Assembly (NCBI RefSeq): GCF_002117145.1
Contig: NZ_CP008743.1
Span: 1,710,648 to 1,774,647, forward strand
Source: Candidatus Nucleicultrix amoebiphila FS5
GTDB lineage: Bacteria > Pseudomonadota > Alphaproteobacteria > Caedimonadales > Nucleicultricaceae
Direction of reading: 5' to 3'
Length of the DNA: 64,000 bases
The first letter of the stretch is position 1. Every line of letters begins with the position of its first letter. Under the pieces are notes generated by a model. The model saw only the letters and a program-made list of their open reading frames with translations, was not told the origin of the DNA and made no database searches. This document shows positions 1-8,378 of the stretch, piece after piece. Made by a program: the position numbers and the translations under genes.

Positions 1-49
1 AGTAGGCTTTACGTTCCATTTAGGTCGTTAGTCTTCTATTCTATACTTT

Positions 50-81
50 AAAGCCAGCGGTTTGCGCCGCTGGCTTTTTTT
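50..81 (+). terminator. Rho-independent terminator of an upstream gene
   Basis: An 11-bp stem (50-60 with 67-77, six-base loop) is followed on the plus strand by a run of T to 81. It would end transcription of a gene lying before the window. Read on the minus strand it is followed by only three T, so it is less convincing as the end of the gatCAB transcript. Bases 1-49 hold nothing I can identify. Confidence 0.85.
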
Positions 82-112
82 GTGTTTGAAGCGCCAGCTC
101 TTTGTTTGAGCT

Positions 113-203
113 TCGGCGTCGAGGAAGAAGTAAGGTGGACTGTGCCACGGGGGCATCCTTGTCATCACGAGCACAGCGACGTGATCTAATCGCGCGACGC
201 CGA
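113..203. repeat. GC-rich nested palindromic element
   Basis: A perfect 9-bp inverted repeat (TCGGCGTCG at 113-121, CGACGCCGA at 195-203) encloses a smaller inverted repeat (ATCACG at 164-169, CGTGAT at 180-185). The stretch is clearly richer in G+C than the surrounding DNA and ends seven bases after the gatB stop codon. It resembles the dispersed intergenic palindromes of alphaproteobacterial genomes. I saw no second copy in this window. It may also form the 3' end of the gatCAB transcript. Confidence 0.5.
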
Positions 204-210
204 CCGCTGA

Positions 211-1707
211 TTAGGACAGCTTCTTCTTTAACAACTCATTGACAACGGTTGGATTGGCTTTGCCTGCCATTTCCTTCATGACTTTGCCTACAAAAAAGCC
301 AAAGAGTTTGTCTTTACCAGCCTTATAGTCAGCAACATGATCGGGGTTTTCGGCCAGGATTCTATCGATACACGCTGTGATCGCAGAGTCATCGCTGACC
401 TGCTCAAGGCCTTTTTCTTTGACAATGACTTCGGGGTTGGCGCCCGTTTCCCACATATCAACGAAAACATCTTTCGCAATACGGCCAGAGATAGTCCCCT
501 TGGCCATCAAGACGATGAGATCTGCCAAATCTTGAGGTTTGACCTTTGACTCAACAATGGTGAGACTGTCTCGATTAAGAGCGGCAAAAAGCTCTCCCAA
601 AATCCAATTGGCTAAGGTCTTCCCTGACTTTGCCAGATCATCGGGAGACGAGATTTTCTTTTGCAACTCTTCAAGGCTTTGTTCGTAATAGTTCGCAATT
701 TCAATTTCTGACGTGAGTAAAGCTGCATCATAATGTGCTAACCCAAAACTATCCATAAAACGCTTTTTCTTTACATCGGGAAGTTCAGGAAGTTGACGAC
801 GAAGGGTTTCAATTTCCTCATCGGTGAGAAGAAGCGGCGGAAGGTCCGGATCGGGAAAATATCGATAGTCATGGGCATCTTCTTTTGAGCGCATGGAGCG
901 TGTTTCTCCCTTACTCGCATCAAAGAGGCGCGTTTCCTGATCAATTTGTCCGCCATTTTCTAAAATTTCAATCTGGCGACGCGCTTCATAGTGGATGGCT
1001 TGACCAATAAAGCGAATAGAATTCACGTTTTTAATTTCTGCGCGTGTGCCCAAATCTTCTCCTGGTCTGCGAACAGAAACGTTAACGTCGGCCCGCAAGC
1101 TCCCTTGTTCCATGTTACCATCGCACGTACCTAAATATCTTAAAAGAGAGCGAAGCTTTTTGACGAAGGCTTGGGCTTCTTCGGCACTGCGAATATCAGG
1201 TTCACTAACAATTTCCATCAATGCTACGCCCGCACGATTTAAATCAATAAACGTTGCATCTGGGCGTTGATCGTGGATGCTTTTTCCTGCGTCTTGTTCA
1301 AGGTGAAGACGTGTGATTCCGATTCTTTTGGTTTCCCCATTTTCTAAATCGATATCAAGGTATCCTTGCCCCACGATGGGATGTTTAAATTGAGAAATCT
1401 GATACCCCGCGGGAAGGTCAGGATAGAAATAGTTTTTACGGTCAAACACCGAAAACTTATGGATAACAGCGTTAAGTCCCAATCCTGTTTTAATCGCTTG
1501 CTTGACGCACATATCATTAATGACGGGGAGCATCCCTGGGAAAGCTGCATCAATGAAAGAGACTTGCGCATTGGGTTCGGCTCCGAAAGTGGTCGCTGCT
1601 CCTGAAAAGAGCTTTGCTTTTGAAGTAGCCTGGGCATGAACTTCAAGTCCAATGACTAATTCCCAGGGGCCCGTTGATCCTTCTAGATATTTTGTTGCCG
1701 TTGTCAT
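211..1707 (-). CDS. gatB: Aspartyl/glutamyl-tRNA(Asn/Gln) amidotransferase subunit B
   Basis: GatB binds misacylated Glu-tRNA(Gln) or Asp-tRNA(Asn), activates the acyl group with ATP and transfers to it the ammonia released by GatA. The 498-residue product is full length. It carries IGLEVHAQ at residues 19-26, the [11 protein letters not shown] block at 93-103 and the family signature DLNRAG...EIVSEPD at 155-171, with a tRNA-binding YqeY-like C-terminal part from about 350. Its ATG overlaps the gatA stop codon by four bases, so the two are translationally coupled. It is the last gene of a gatC-gatA-gatB operon. The full trimer suggests that this organism makes Gln-tRNA and/or Asn-tRNA by transamidation; which of them depends on whether GlnRS or AsnRS is encoded elsewhere. 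Confidence 0.97.
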   Translation of the reverse strand: MTTATKYLEGSTGPWELVIGLEVHAQATSKAKLFSGAATTFGAEPNAQVSFIDAAFPGMLPVINDMCVKQAIKTGLGLNAVIHKFSVFDRKNYFYPDLPAGYQISQFKHPIVGQGYLDIDLENGETKRIGITRLHLEQDAGKSIHDQRPDATFIDLNRAGVALMEIVSEPDIRSAEEAQAFVKKLRSLLRYLGTCDGNMEQGSLRADVNVSVRRPGEDLGTRAEIKNVNSIRFIGQAIHYEARRQIEILENGGQIDQETRLFDASKGETRSMRSKEDAHDYRYFPDPDLPPLLLTDEEIETLRRQLPELPDVKKKRFMDSFGLAHYDAALLTSEIEIANYYEQSLEELQKKISSPDDLAKSGKTLANWILGELFAALNRDSLTIVESKVKPQDLADLIVLMAKGTISGRIAKDVFVDMWETGANPEVIVKEKGLEQVSDDSAITACIDRILAENPDHVADYKAGKDKLFGFFVGKVMKEMAGKANPTVVNELLKKKLS

Positions 1708-3185
1708 GATGCTTTTCTCAATTTTTCAATTTGTTTGGAAAAGTCGGCGGCTTTTTCTATGACAGCGCCGACTTTAAAAAGACGTTCTTCTTCAAAGGCT
1801 GGACTAATGAGTTGCAGTCCTAAGGGAAGGCCTTCATTATTTATACCCGCTGGGATAGAGATCCCTGGCAAACCTGCAAGATTCAGAGTTACGGTTAGGA
1901 CGTCCATCATATACATAGAGATGGGGTCTTTAGGCTCTTCACCAATTGCAAAAGCTGCAGAGGGCACCGTGGGGGTCAGCATGACGTCGACTTTCTTAAA
2001 GGCTTCTTCAAAATCTTGCGTGATGAGACGGCGAACTTTTTGTGCCTTAATATAATAAGCTTCATAGTAACCAGCCGAGAGAGCATACGTACCGATTAAA
2101 ATTCGGCGTTTCACCTCGTTTCCAAACCCTTCTGAGCGTGTGAGTTCATAAAGATCATCGAGTGACTGAGCAGAAGAAGAGCGATGACCAAAACGAATAC
2201 CATCGTAACGAGCAAGGTTTGAAGAAGCTTCCGCCGGTGCAATAATATAATAGGTGGGAAGAGCATATTTTGTGTGTGGCAGAGAAACATCCACAATCTC
2301 AGCGCCACTTTCCTTCAACCATTCGATCCCTTTATCCCAAAGGGCTGCAACTTCTTTATTCATCCCGTCTACACGATATTCTTTAGGAATACCAACCTTT
2401 AGACCCTGTATAGATTGACCAATACTTTTGCTGTAATGAGGCACAGGACGATTGACAGAGGTAGCATCCTTGGGATCATGACCTGCCATCACTTCGAGCA
2501 TAAGAGCTGCATCTTCAACTGTTTTTGTCACTGGACCGGCCTGATCTAAAGAAGAAGCAAACGCTACGATACCCCAGCGCGAGCAACGACCATAAGTTGG
2601 TTTGATACCGACAATACCACAAAATGATGCGGGTTGACGAATAGATCCACCCGTGTCTGTAGCCGTCGCTCCTAAAGCTAAATCGCCAGCAATAGCAGCA
2701 CATGAACCACCAGAAGAACCACCAGGAACATACTTTTTATCGTTACCTTCGACGTGCCACGGGTTAATGACAGGACCAAATGCGGATGTGAGATTCGAAG
2801 ACCCCATCGCAAATTCATCCATGCTGGTTTTGCCCAGCATAATGCCGCCCGCTTTCCAAAGATTAGAGGTCACTGTTGATTCATAGTGGGGTACAAAGTT
2901 GCCAAGGATATGTGATCCCGCGGTTGTCTTAATACCTTGTGTGCAGAATAAGTCCTTAATGGCTAAGGGAATTCCATCCAGCGGTAACATCTCTCCCCGC
3001 GCAATACGATTATCTGAATTTTCTGCGCTCGAGAGAGCAAGATCTGGTGTTTCTGTAATAAAAGCATTTAAATGCTTTGACGCTTCAATCCGTTTAATGT
3101 GAGACTGGGTGAGCTCAGTGGCTGAAAATTTTTTTGCTTTTAACCCTGCCAAGGCCTCACTCAATGTTAGTTTTGTTAGATCCAT
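1704..3185 (-). CDS. gatA: Aspartyl/glutamyl-tRNA amidotransferase subunit A
   Basis: GatA is the glutaminase subunit of GatCAB: it hydrolyses glutamine and channels ammonia to GatB. The 493-residue protein belongs to the amidase-signature family. The Ser-cisSer-Lys triad can be placed at Lys77 (AIKDLF), Ser157 (PGGSSGGS) and Ser181 ([10 protein letters not shown]), close to the positions known for GatA. The start is supported by AAAGG nine bases upstream of the ATG. It lies 14 bases after gatC and overlaps gatB by four bases. Nothing looks degraded. Confidence 0.98.
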   Translation of the reverse strand: MDLTKLTLSEALAGLKAKKFSATELTQSHIKRIEASKHLNAFITETPDLALSSAENSDNRIARGEMLPLDGIPLAIKDLFCTQGIKTTAGSHILGNFVPHYESTVTSNLWKAGGIMLGKTSMDEFAMGSSNLTSAFGPVINPWHVEGNDKKYVPGGSSGGSCAAIAGDLALGATATDTGGSIRQPASFCGIVGIKPTYGRCSRWGIVAFASSLDQAGPVTKTVEDAALMLEVMAGHDPKDATSVNRPVPHYSKSIGQSIQGLKVGIPKEYRVDGMNKEVAALWDKGIEWLKESGAEIVDVSLPHTKYALPTYYIIAPAEASSNLARYDGIRFGHRSSSAQSLDDLYELTRSEGFGNEVKRRILIGTYALSAGYYEAYYIKAQKVRRLITQDFEEAFKKVDVMLTPTVPSAAFAIGEEPKDPISMYMMDVLTVTLNLAGLPGISIPAGINNEGLPLGLQLISPAFEEERLFKVGAVIEKAADFSKQIEKLRKAS

Positions 3186-3199
3186 CGTAAGTGACCTTT

Positions 3200-3487
3200 C
3201 TATTCGACGACTTTGGGTACGACAAACATGTCGAATTCAGCTTTCGGAGCATTGGAGACCACGCAATGAGGAGCATCCCCTTCTGTGACAATATCATTAC
3301 GGCGTGGCATTTCTTTTAAGTTAACACTGGTCATAGGGTCTACTTGATCAGTGTTTGTTTCATTAAGTTGCTCTACCCAACTTAAGATTTGCGTTAAATC
3401 ATTTTGCCAGCGAACAATTTCATCATCTTGGAGCCGAAGACGGGCAAGCCGTGCTACTTTTCTAACTACTTTTTCATCAATCTTCAT
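3200..3487 (-). CDS. gatC: Aspartyl/glutamyl-tRNA amidotransferase subunit C
   Basis: This small subunit stabilises the GatA-GatB complex. The 95-residue length and the helical N-terminal half (VARLARLRL near residues 12-20, then [11 protein letters not shown]), followed by the VDPMTSV segment, are typical of GatC. It is the first gene of the minus-strand operon. The 208-base gap upstream (3488-3695) separates it from the divergent nuclease gene and must contain its promoter; I could not pick a convincing -35/-10 pair on this strand. Confidence 0.95.
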   Translation of the reverse strand: MKIDEKVVRKVARLARLRLQDDEIVRWQNDLTQILSWVEQLNETNTDQVDPMTSVNLKEMPRRNDIVTEGDAPHCVVSNAPKAEFDMFVVPKVVE

Positions 3488-3604
3488 GGAAATACTCTTA
3501 ATTTTTGCTGCCTAAACATAATATGCCAACTGCTTTGATGCAAGAGGCGCAATGCTGAATCCCACATTTTTCTCTTCTCGATAGGCAAAATAACTGACAA
3601 AAAC

Positions 3605-3632
3605 TTGACATAGTGATAAATATGGATAGAGT
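3605..3632 (+). promoter_or_regulatory. Candidate sigma-70 promoter of the exported Rpn nuclease
   Basis: A perfect -35 hexamer TTGACA (3605-3610) lies 16 bp before TAGAGT (3627-3632, four of six matches to TATAAT). Transcription would start near 3639, leaving a leader of about 57 bases before the ATG at 3696. Confidence 0.5.
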
Positions 3633-3695
3633 GTTCTAAATAAATCATAAAAATCATGCGGGCGGTGTGTAACGTTTCGAACAGGAGAATGTTCC

Positions 3696-5003
3696 ATGGG
3701 TCTGCAGTGGGTGCGTCTTAAATTTATATCAGTCGTAGTGTGTTGCTTCGTTGGGGGGATTGGCGAAAGCCAGGGGTCGTTCTTGATGAAAGACCTGGTC
3801 GATGGCATGAAGGGGCTTACGCTTCGAAGCAAGCCTCTCCCTCCAAAAATCCAGCATAGGTCTTTTGTCACGAAATCTTCCCAAAAATATCCTCAAGGCG
3901 TTTACATCCATGCGACCGAGGATTCGGTGTTTAAGCATGTGATGCAAAAGGATCATTTTCGGAATTCCTTTTTGAGTGCCGTCTTGGGAGAAGAAATTCT
4001 AGAGTCTGAATACTTGGATCAGGCCCTGAATCCTCTTAAAAGTTTTACAGCGCTCAGAGGTTTTATAAACGATAAAAAGCATATCCTTCTTATGAAGGAG
4101 GTCGAGAAGGACCTGAAGGATCCCCTTGTCATCAATGCCAGGACCAATAGATCCATGGGTAAGATGCGTGAGTTTTTAAAACAGCTTGCGCCGATTTATT
4201 ATCATCTTGTGGCCTCGCTGCCGGCAGAAGAGCGCAATACCCAGCTGGATTTGATTTGTAAAACACGGTTTGGGTTGATCAATGTGGAAGTGCAAGTTGA
4301 ACCGCAGAATTTCTGGGACATTCGTATTCTTGATCATGTGTGTGGTTTGTTTCATCGCCAGTTTCCCAAGGGGTTTAAATGGTCAGAGCTTAAAACGGAT
4401 GTAGACCTTGCCGACAAAGTAAGAAAAGTCGTTGGGATTAGCCTCTTTGAAAACCCGCCCAAGGTGCCCCATCACCTTCATCAACTTCTGCCCTGGTATC
4501 GGATGGAGCCTTGGGGAGAAGATGAATTACGCCGGGATTTTGTGTTAGCAGAGAAGAAGGTTCCCCGAATGACACGGAGCGGTCTTGAGTTCATCGATAT
4601 TAACCTTGGGGCTTTATCCCATCATAAACCTCTTTCAGTCTTAGCGGGGGAGTCTGCAGACTATCGCGAGTGGCTCGAGTTGCTCGCCCATGGTCATTTA
4701 AAGTCTATGGAAGAAGTTGAACAGAGTGTGTCGTCACCGGTGATTAAGGAAGCCTATCACACCATTCGAACACTTCCAGAAGATGTGATGATGCGCTATG
4801 AGGAAGCTTATATCAAACGTCAAAATATTAGTCATTATGTGAGCGCCCAAAAAGAAGAAGGAATAAAAGAAGGCATAGAAAAAGGTAAGACTGAATCAGC
4901 CATGAATTTGTTAGCGATGGGGGTAGAGGTAGAAAAAATCGCAAAAGCTACAGGATTGAGCGAAGAAAAAATCCTCTCTCTTAAAACACAACAGAGCACT
5001 TAA
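3696..5003 (+). CDS. Exported Rpn-family PD-(D/E)XK nuclease (putative transposase-related)
   Basis: The 435-residue protein has the Rpn/PDDEXK_2 fold. The nuclease motif is visible as Asp185 (TQLDLIC), Glu198 and Gln200 (NVEVQV). The tail has a KEEGIKEGIEKG segment and a final ATGLSEEKILSL helix, both typical of this family. Rpn proteins are DNA endonucleases that promote RecA-independent recombination and normally act in the cytoplasm. Here the N-terminus (residues 1-28: basic start, FISVVVCCFVGG core, small-residue end) reads as a signal peptide. The start is backed by AGGAG at 3683-3687, which sits in the loop of a small hairpin (3679-3683 with 3690-3694). If translation began at Met31 instead, there would be no signal peptide, but that codon has no comparable ribosome-binding site. 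Export and target are inferred. Confidence 0.8.
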   Translation: MGLQWVRLKFISVVVCCFVGGIGESQGSFLMKDLVDGMKGLTLRSKPLPPKIQHRSFVTKSSQKYPQGVYIHATEDSVFKHVMQKDHFRNSFLSAVLGEEILESEYLDQALNPLKSFTALRGFINDKKHILLMKEVEKDLKDPLVINARTNRSMGKMREFLKQLAPIYYHLVASLPAEERNTQLDLICKTRFGLINVEVQVEPQNFWDIRILDHVCGLFHRQFPKGFKWSELKTDVDLADKVRKVVGISLFENPPKVPHHLHQLLPWYRMEPWGEDELRRDFVLAEKKVPRMTRSGLEFIDINLGALSHHKPLSVLAGESADYREWLELLAHGHLKSMEEVEQSVSSPVIKEAYHTIRTLPEDVMMRYEEAYIKRQNISHYVSAQKEEGIKEGIEKGKTESAMNLLAMGVEVEKIAKATGLSEEKILSLKTQQST

Positions 5004-5015
5004 AGAATCAGAATT

Positions 5016-5774
5016 TTAAGTTAGCTTTTGACCACTATGGATGGCTGCGACACCACCGGATAAGTTTTGGTAAGCGACGTTTTGATAGCCAGTAGTGGTC
5101 ATGAGCGATTTTAGTTCATCTTGCGTATAAAAGCGATCAATGCTCTCAACCAAATATTGGTAGGCGCTCTTATTATTCGCGACCATTTCGCCAATGCGTG
5201 GAATGACTTCAAATGAATAGAAGCGATAGAGTTTATCAAAGATTTTTGAAGAAACTTTAGAAAACTCAAGACAAAAGAAAAAGCCCCCTGGTTTGAGGAT
5301 GCGTAAAATTTCTTTGAGGGATTCTTCAATATAAGTAAAATTTCGAAGTCCAAAAGAAATTGTACAGGTATCAAAGCTTTGATCTTTAAAGGGTAACGTT
5401 GCGCCATCTGCAACAATCCAAGTAAGACCGTTAATGATGCCCTGATCAATGGCACGGGATTCTCCTTGGAGAATCATAGCGTGATTAATGTCTACAACAG
5501 TCGCTGAGCAACCCTTAAATTCCTGAGTGGTTTTTAAAAAACGACACGCTATATCGCCTGTTCCGCCAGCGAGATCCAGAAGATGCATATTTTCCCGAGG
5601 ACGAATCATTTTGATAAGTTCATGCTTCCATAGTCGATGAACACCAAAACTCATTAGATCATTCATTAGGTCATAACGACGCGCAACTTCTTCAAAAACA
5701 CTTTTAACAAGAAAGGTTTTTTCACCTTCAGCGACGGTACGATAACCAAATGACTTTTGTAAATTTTTTACCAT
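5016..5774 (-). CDS. ubiE: Ubiquinone/menaquinone C-methyltransferase UbiE
   Basis: UbiE uses S-adenosylmethionine to C-methylate the benzoquinol ring late in ubiquinone synthesis. The 252-residue product has the N-terminal VFEEVARRYDLMNDLMSFGVHRLWK block typical of UbiE (residues 27-50, quoted in part), the SAM-binding LDLAGGTGD at 66-74 and the late FGLRNF motif. It lies 16 bases behind the Nudix gene on the same strand. It converges with the Rpn gene with 12 bases between stops and no obvious terminator. With the COQ9- and COQ10-like genes further on, it indicates an active ubiquinone pathway. Confidence 0.96.
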   Translation of the reverse strand: MVKNLQKSFGYRTVAEGEKTFLVKSVFEEVARRYDLMNDLMSFGVHRLWKHELIKMIRPRENMHLLDLAGGTGDIACRFLKTTQEFKGCSATVVDINHAMILQGESRAIDQGIINGLTWIVADGATLPFKDQSFDTCTISFGLRNFTYIEESLKEILRILKPGGFFFCLEFSKVSSKIFDKLYRFYSFEVIPRIGEMVANNKSAYQYLVESIDRFYTQDELKSLMTTTGYQNVAYQNLSGGVAAIHSGQKLT

Positions 5775-5790
5775 GGATAATCCTAGACAA

Positions 5791-6228
5791 TCATGTACGC
5801 ATGGTACTTATAGCATACATATACTTCTTTAACCACGGAGGAGTATTTTCGTGCTTTTCTATATCTTCCTTTGACATCCAATAAAACTCTGGGACTTCCC
5901 GTTGAGAGGCTTTAACGTCAACAAGCGTATTTTTAAGTCGGCAATGAAAAATGACATCAATGACAGGCATTTGTGTTTTTTCCACAAAAAAATAACAACT
6001 GGTTACGTAGTGAAGAGGGTCATTTAAAATGAGGCCTACTTCTTCTTGCACTTCTCGTTTAAGTGCATGAATAAGGGCATCGGTTGTATTTTTTTCATCT
6101 TGTTCCTCAACTTTTCCACCGGGAAACGCCAACGTACCTTCTCCATGACTACCAATGGGTCTTTTGATTATGAGAAATTTATGGTTGTGCTCAATGGCGC
6201 ATTCAACAATGACAAGGTATTTTTTCAA
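5791..6228 (-). CDS. Nudix hydrolase (MutT-like)
   Basis: A 145-residue Nudix protein. The Nudix box is recognisable as GGKVEE ... ALKREVQEEVGL (about residues 36-65), but the acidic loop between GGKVEE and the REVQEE helix is about five residues longer than in canonical MutT. The substrate therefore cannot be read off; 8-oxo-dGTP or another nucleoside diphosphate derivative is possible. It begins at a TTG codon, supported by AGGAG seven bases upstream. It precedes ubiE and is divergent from the DUF1003 gene across 130 bases. Confidence 0.85.
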   Translation of the reverse strand: MKKYLVIVECAIEHNHKFLIIKRPIGSHGEGTLAFPGGKVEEQDEKNTTDALIHALKREVQEEVGLILNDPLHYVTSCYFFVEKTQMPVIDVIFHCRLKNTLVDVKASQREVPEFYWMSKEDIEKHENTPPWLKKYMYAISTMRT

Positions 6229-6358
6229 GTCTTACTCCTGTGAACGTGGCTTTTATGATAAGAGCTCACCATAGTATAAGAAGACTGAGAAGGTCAATTA
6301 TCGTGCACATACGTCAAAGGTTGTATATGATGAGATATAAAAAAAGAGGAGAGGTCTT

Positions 6359-7063
6359 ATGCCTGAGAGAGCGCAAAAAAAATGTGTTGTTTGTAAAAAG
6401 CGTTTTGCTGAGTCAAGATTGTTTCCTTTAGCATTGCTGCGTCATACACTTTATGAGTTGATTCACCAAGAATACCCACAAGTTTCCAAGACGGACTCCA
6501 TTTGTTTGGAAGACATGAATCATTTCCATAGTCTGAACTTACAGGATGTTATCAAAAAACAGCGTGTGAAGTTTGGTTCATATGAAAGAAATGTAATCAA
6601 AAGTTTTGAACAGAATGGTGTAATTTCCAAAGACATCTCTCAAGAGTATGAAGAAAAATCTACTTTTGGTGAAAGGATCTCTGATCGTGTTGTTTTTTTT
6701 GGTGGGAGTTGGAGATTTTTAATTAGCTTTGGTGCTTTTATGGGATTATGGATTTTGATGAACACATATTTTCTTATAAAACAGTCTTTTGATCCATACC
6801 CTTATATTTTGTTGAATCTTGTCCTTTCATGTCTTGCTGCTGTTCAGGCGCCTCTGATTATGATGAGTCAAAATCGTCAAGAGGCAAAAGATCGGATGCG
6901 CTCTGAACATGATTATGAAGTCAACTTAAAGGCTGAATTAGAAATTAGGCATCTTAACTTAAAACTAGACCATTATATTAAAATGCACTGGCAAGGAATT
7001 AAAGCACTGGAGAAAGAGCATAGAGAATTGATAAAAATTATTGAAAAAAGGAAGGTGAGATAG
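6359..7063 (+). CDS. DUF1003 membrane protein
   Basis: A 234-residue protein with the DUF1003 core. FGERISDRVVFFGGSW (near 102-117) leads into two membrane helices (about 118-140 and 148-168), which hold the conserved FDPYPYILLNLVLSC and APLIMMSQNRQ segments. A long charged, probably coiled-coil tail follows. The N-terminus has a CxxC pair (CVVC) and a further Cys near residue 49, suggesting a small metal-binding head. The biochemical role of DUF1003 is not established. GAGGAG lies just before the ATG. It ends 7 bases before mutM and is probably co-transcribed with it. Confidence 0.85.
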   Translation: MPERAQKKCVVCKKRFAESRLFPLALLRHTLYELIHQEYPQVSKTDSICLEDMNHFHSLNLQDVIKKQRVKFGSYERNVIKSFEQNGVISKDISQEYEEKSTFGERISDRVVFFGGSWRFLISFGAFMGLWILMNTYFLIKQSFDPYPYILLNLVLSCLAAVQAPLIMMSQNRQEAKDRMRSEHDYEVNLKAELEIRHLNLKLDHYIKMHWQGIKALEKEHRELIKIIEKRKVR

Positions 7064-7070
7064 AGATTCT

Positions 7071-7910
7071 ATGCCGGAACTTCCTGAAGTTGAGACGATA
7101 AGATTAGGATTAACTCCCGTTTTACGCAAGCAGACGATCACGAAGGTCTTGGTAAAGCGTCATGATCTTCGCCAACCTATACCTAAAGATTTTGCTAGAA
7201 GACTAACAGGACTGACAATCAATAGATTAAGTCGTCGCGCTAAATATTTATTGATGCACTTTGAAGGTCAAAATTTTTGTCTCCTTATTCATCTTGGTAT
7301 GTCTGGGAGATTGTTGGTTTTTGCCAAAGATATGCCGATTGATAAAAGCCCCCATGACCATTGGAGCTTTGAGTTTAAGAGTGGGACGCGACTGGTCTAT
7401 CGAGACCCCAGACGTTTTGGATTGGCTCTTCTCTTAGAGGTAAAAGATATCAATAAACATCGTTTGTTGAGCCATTTGGGAGTTGAGCCATTTGATAAAG
7501 CCTTTAACAGTGATTTTTTAGAGAAAATGTTTAAAGGTAAAAAGGTCTCTATTAAAAATGCTATCATAGATCAAAAAATCATTGTAGGGGTCGGAAATAT
7601 CTATGCTTCAGAGGTTCTTTTTCGAACAAAACTAAGTCCTTTCAAACCAAGTGGTCAAGTTTCAAAAACAGAATTACAGTCCCTTGTGATGTCTTTACAG
7701 ATAGTTTTGCAGGAAGCCATAGCAGCCGGAGGTTCAACCTTGAAAGATCATCGAAGACCTTCGGGAGAACTTGGGTATTTCCAATTTTCTTTTAAAGTGT
7801 ATGATCGTGAAGGATTGATTTGCTTGGTTTGTAAAAAAAAATCTATTGAAAGAGTTGTTCAGGCAGGTCGTTCAACATTCTATTGTCCTCATTGCCAAAA
7901 GCTTTCATAA
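7071..7910 (+). CDS. mutM: Formamidopyrimidine-DNA glycosylase
   Basis: This enzyme excises 8-oxoguanine and formamidopyrimidines and nicks the abasic site. The 279-residue product starts MPELPEVETI, which supplies the Pro2 nucleophile and Glu3. It contains the VGNIYASEVLF helix-two-turn-helix region and ends in a four-Cys zinc finger (CLVC...CPHC). All key residues are present. The mutM-rpsT-dnaA order is common in Alphaproteobacteria. Confidence 0.98.
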   Translation: MPELPEVETIRLGLTPVLRKQTITKVLVKRHDLRQPIPKDFARRLTGLTINRLSRRAKYLLMHFEGQNFCLLIHLGMSGRLLVFAKDMPIDKSPHDHWSFEFKSGTRLVYRDPRRFGLALLLEVKDINKHRLLSHLGVEPFDKAFNSDFLEKMFKGKKVSIKNAIIDQKIIVGVGNIYASEVLFRTKLSPFKPSGQVSKTELQSLVMSLQIVLQEAIAAGGSTLKDHRRPSGELGYFQFSFKVYDREGLICLVCKKKSIERVVQAGRSTFYCPHCQKLS

Positions 7911-7926
7911 TTGTGAATAAGAGTAG

Positions 7927-7955
7927 TTGACTGACGCTTAAGGGTGGTATATATG
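7927..7955 (+). promoter_or_regulatory. Candidate promoter of rpsT
   Basis: TTGACT (7927-7932), a 17-bp spacer and TATATG (7950-7955) lie in the gap between mutM and rpsT. The predicted start is about 30 bases before the rpsT ATG. A one-mismatch DnaA box, TGTGAATAA, sits just upstream at 7912-7920. Confidence 0.6.
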
Positions 7956-7993
7956 ACATCCAGATTTAAATTTTTAAGTAACATAAGGTATCT

Positions 7994-8254
7994 ATGGCCA
8001 ATATAGAATCTGCAAAGAAAAGAATTCGTCAGACTGCTCGTCGTACAGAGCGTAACAAAGCACGCGTGAGTCGCATCCGCACTTTTATTAAAGGTGTTGA
8101 AGAAGCGATTTCTTCGGGCAAAAAAGAGAATGCTACAAGCGCACTAAAAGTAGCGCAGTCTGAAATCATGCGAGGGGTGACAAAAGGTGTTCTACACTTG
8201 AAGACAGCTTCCCGTAAAATTTCACGTTTATCTGCGAGAGTTAAGTCTCTTTAA
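7994..8254 (+). CDS. rpsT: 30S ribosomal protein S20
   Basis: S20 is a primary 16S rRNA-binding protein of the small subunit. The 86-residue, strongly basic helical protein starts [13 protein letters not shown], with [18 protein letters not shown] following, as in the family. It has its own likely promoter and sits 124 bases before dnaA. Confidence 0.98.
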   Translation: MANIESAKKRIRQTARRTERNKARVSRIRTFIKGVEEAISSGKKENATSALKVAQSEIMRGVTKGVLHLKTASRKISRLSARVKSL

Positions 8255-8256
8255 GG

Positions 8257-8278
8257 CTTTCAACCTTTCGGTTGAAAG
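8257..8278 (+). promoter_or_regulatory. Hairpin(s) between rpsT and dnaA
   Basis: A perfect 9-bp stem (CTTTCAACC 8257-8265 with GGTTGAAAG 8270-8278, loop TTTC) begins two bases after the rpsT stop. A shorter stem (TTCCTT...AAGGAA) follows at about 8285-8302. There is no T-run, so this is not a classical terminator. It more likely protects the rpsT mRNA 3' end or attenuates read-through into dnaA. Confidence 0.55.
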
Positions 8279-8378
8279 GAAAGCGTTCCTTTACTAAGGA
8301 AACGGTTGGTGTATTTTGTTTCAAATGACGGAAATAAAATGCGTTTGGATTCTACATTGATTCGAAAAGGCTGACCTT

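Noticed and set aside
3512-3871. Minus-strand open frame of 119 codons overlapping the start of the Rpn gene
   Set aside because: It is antisense to the well-supported signal peptide and promoter region and resembles no protein family.
3696-5003. Rpn gene as part of an insertion sequence
   Set aside because: No terminal inverted repeats or target duplications could be found around either Rpn gene, so they are annotated as genes, not mobile elements.
8255-8378. Replication origin between rpsT and dnaA
   Set aside because: No DnaA boxes or AT-rich unwinding tracts with repeats are visible in these 124 bases.
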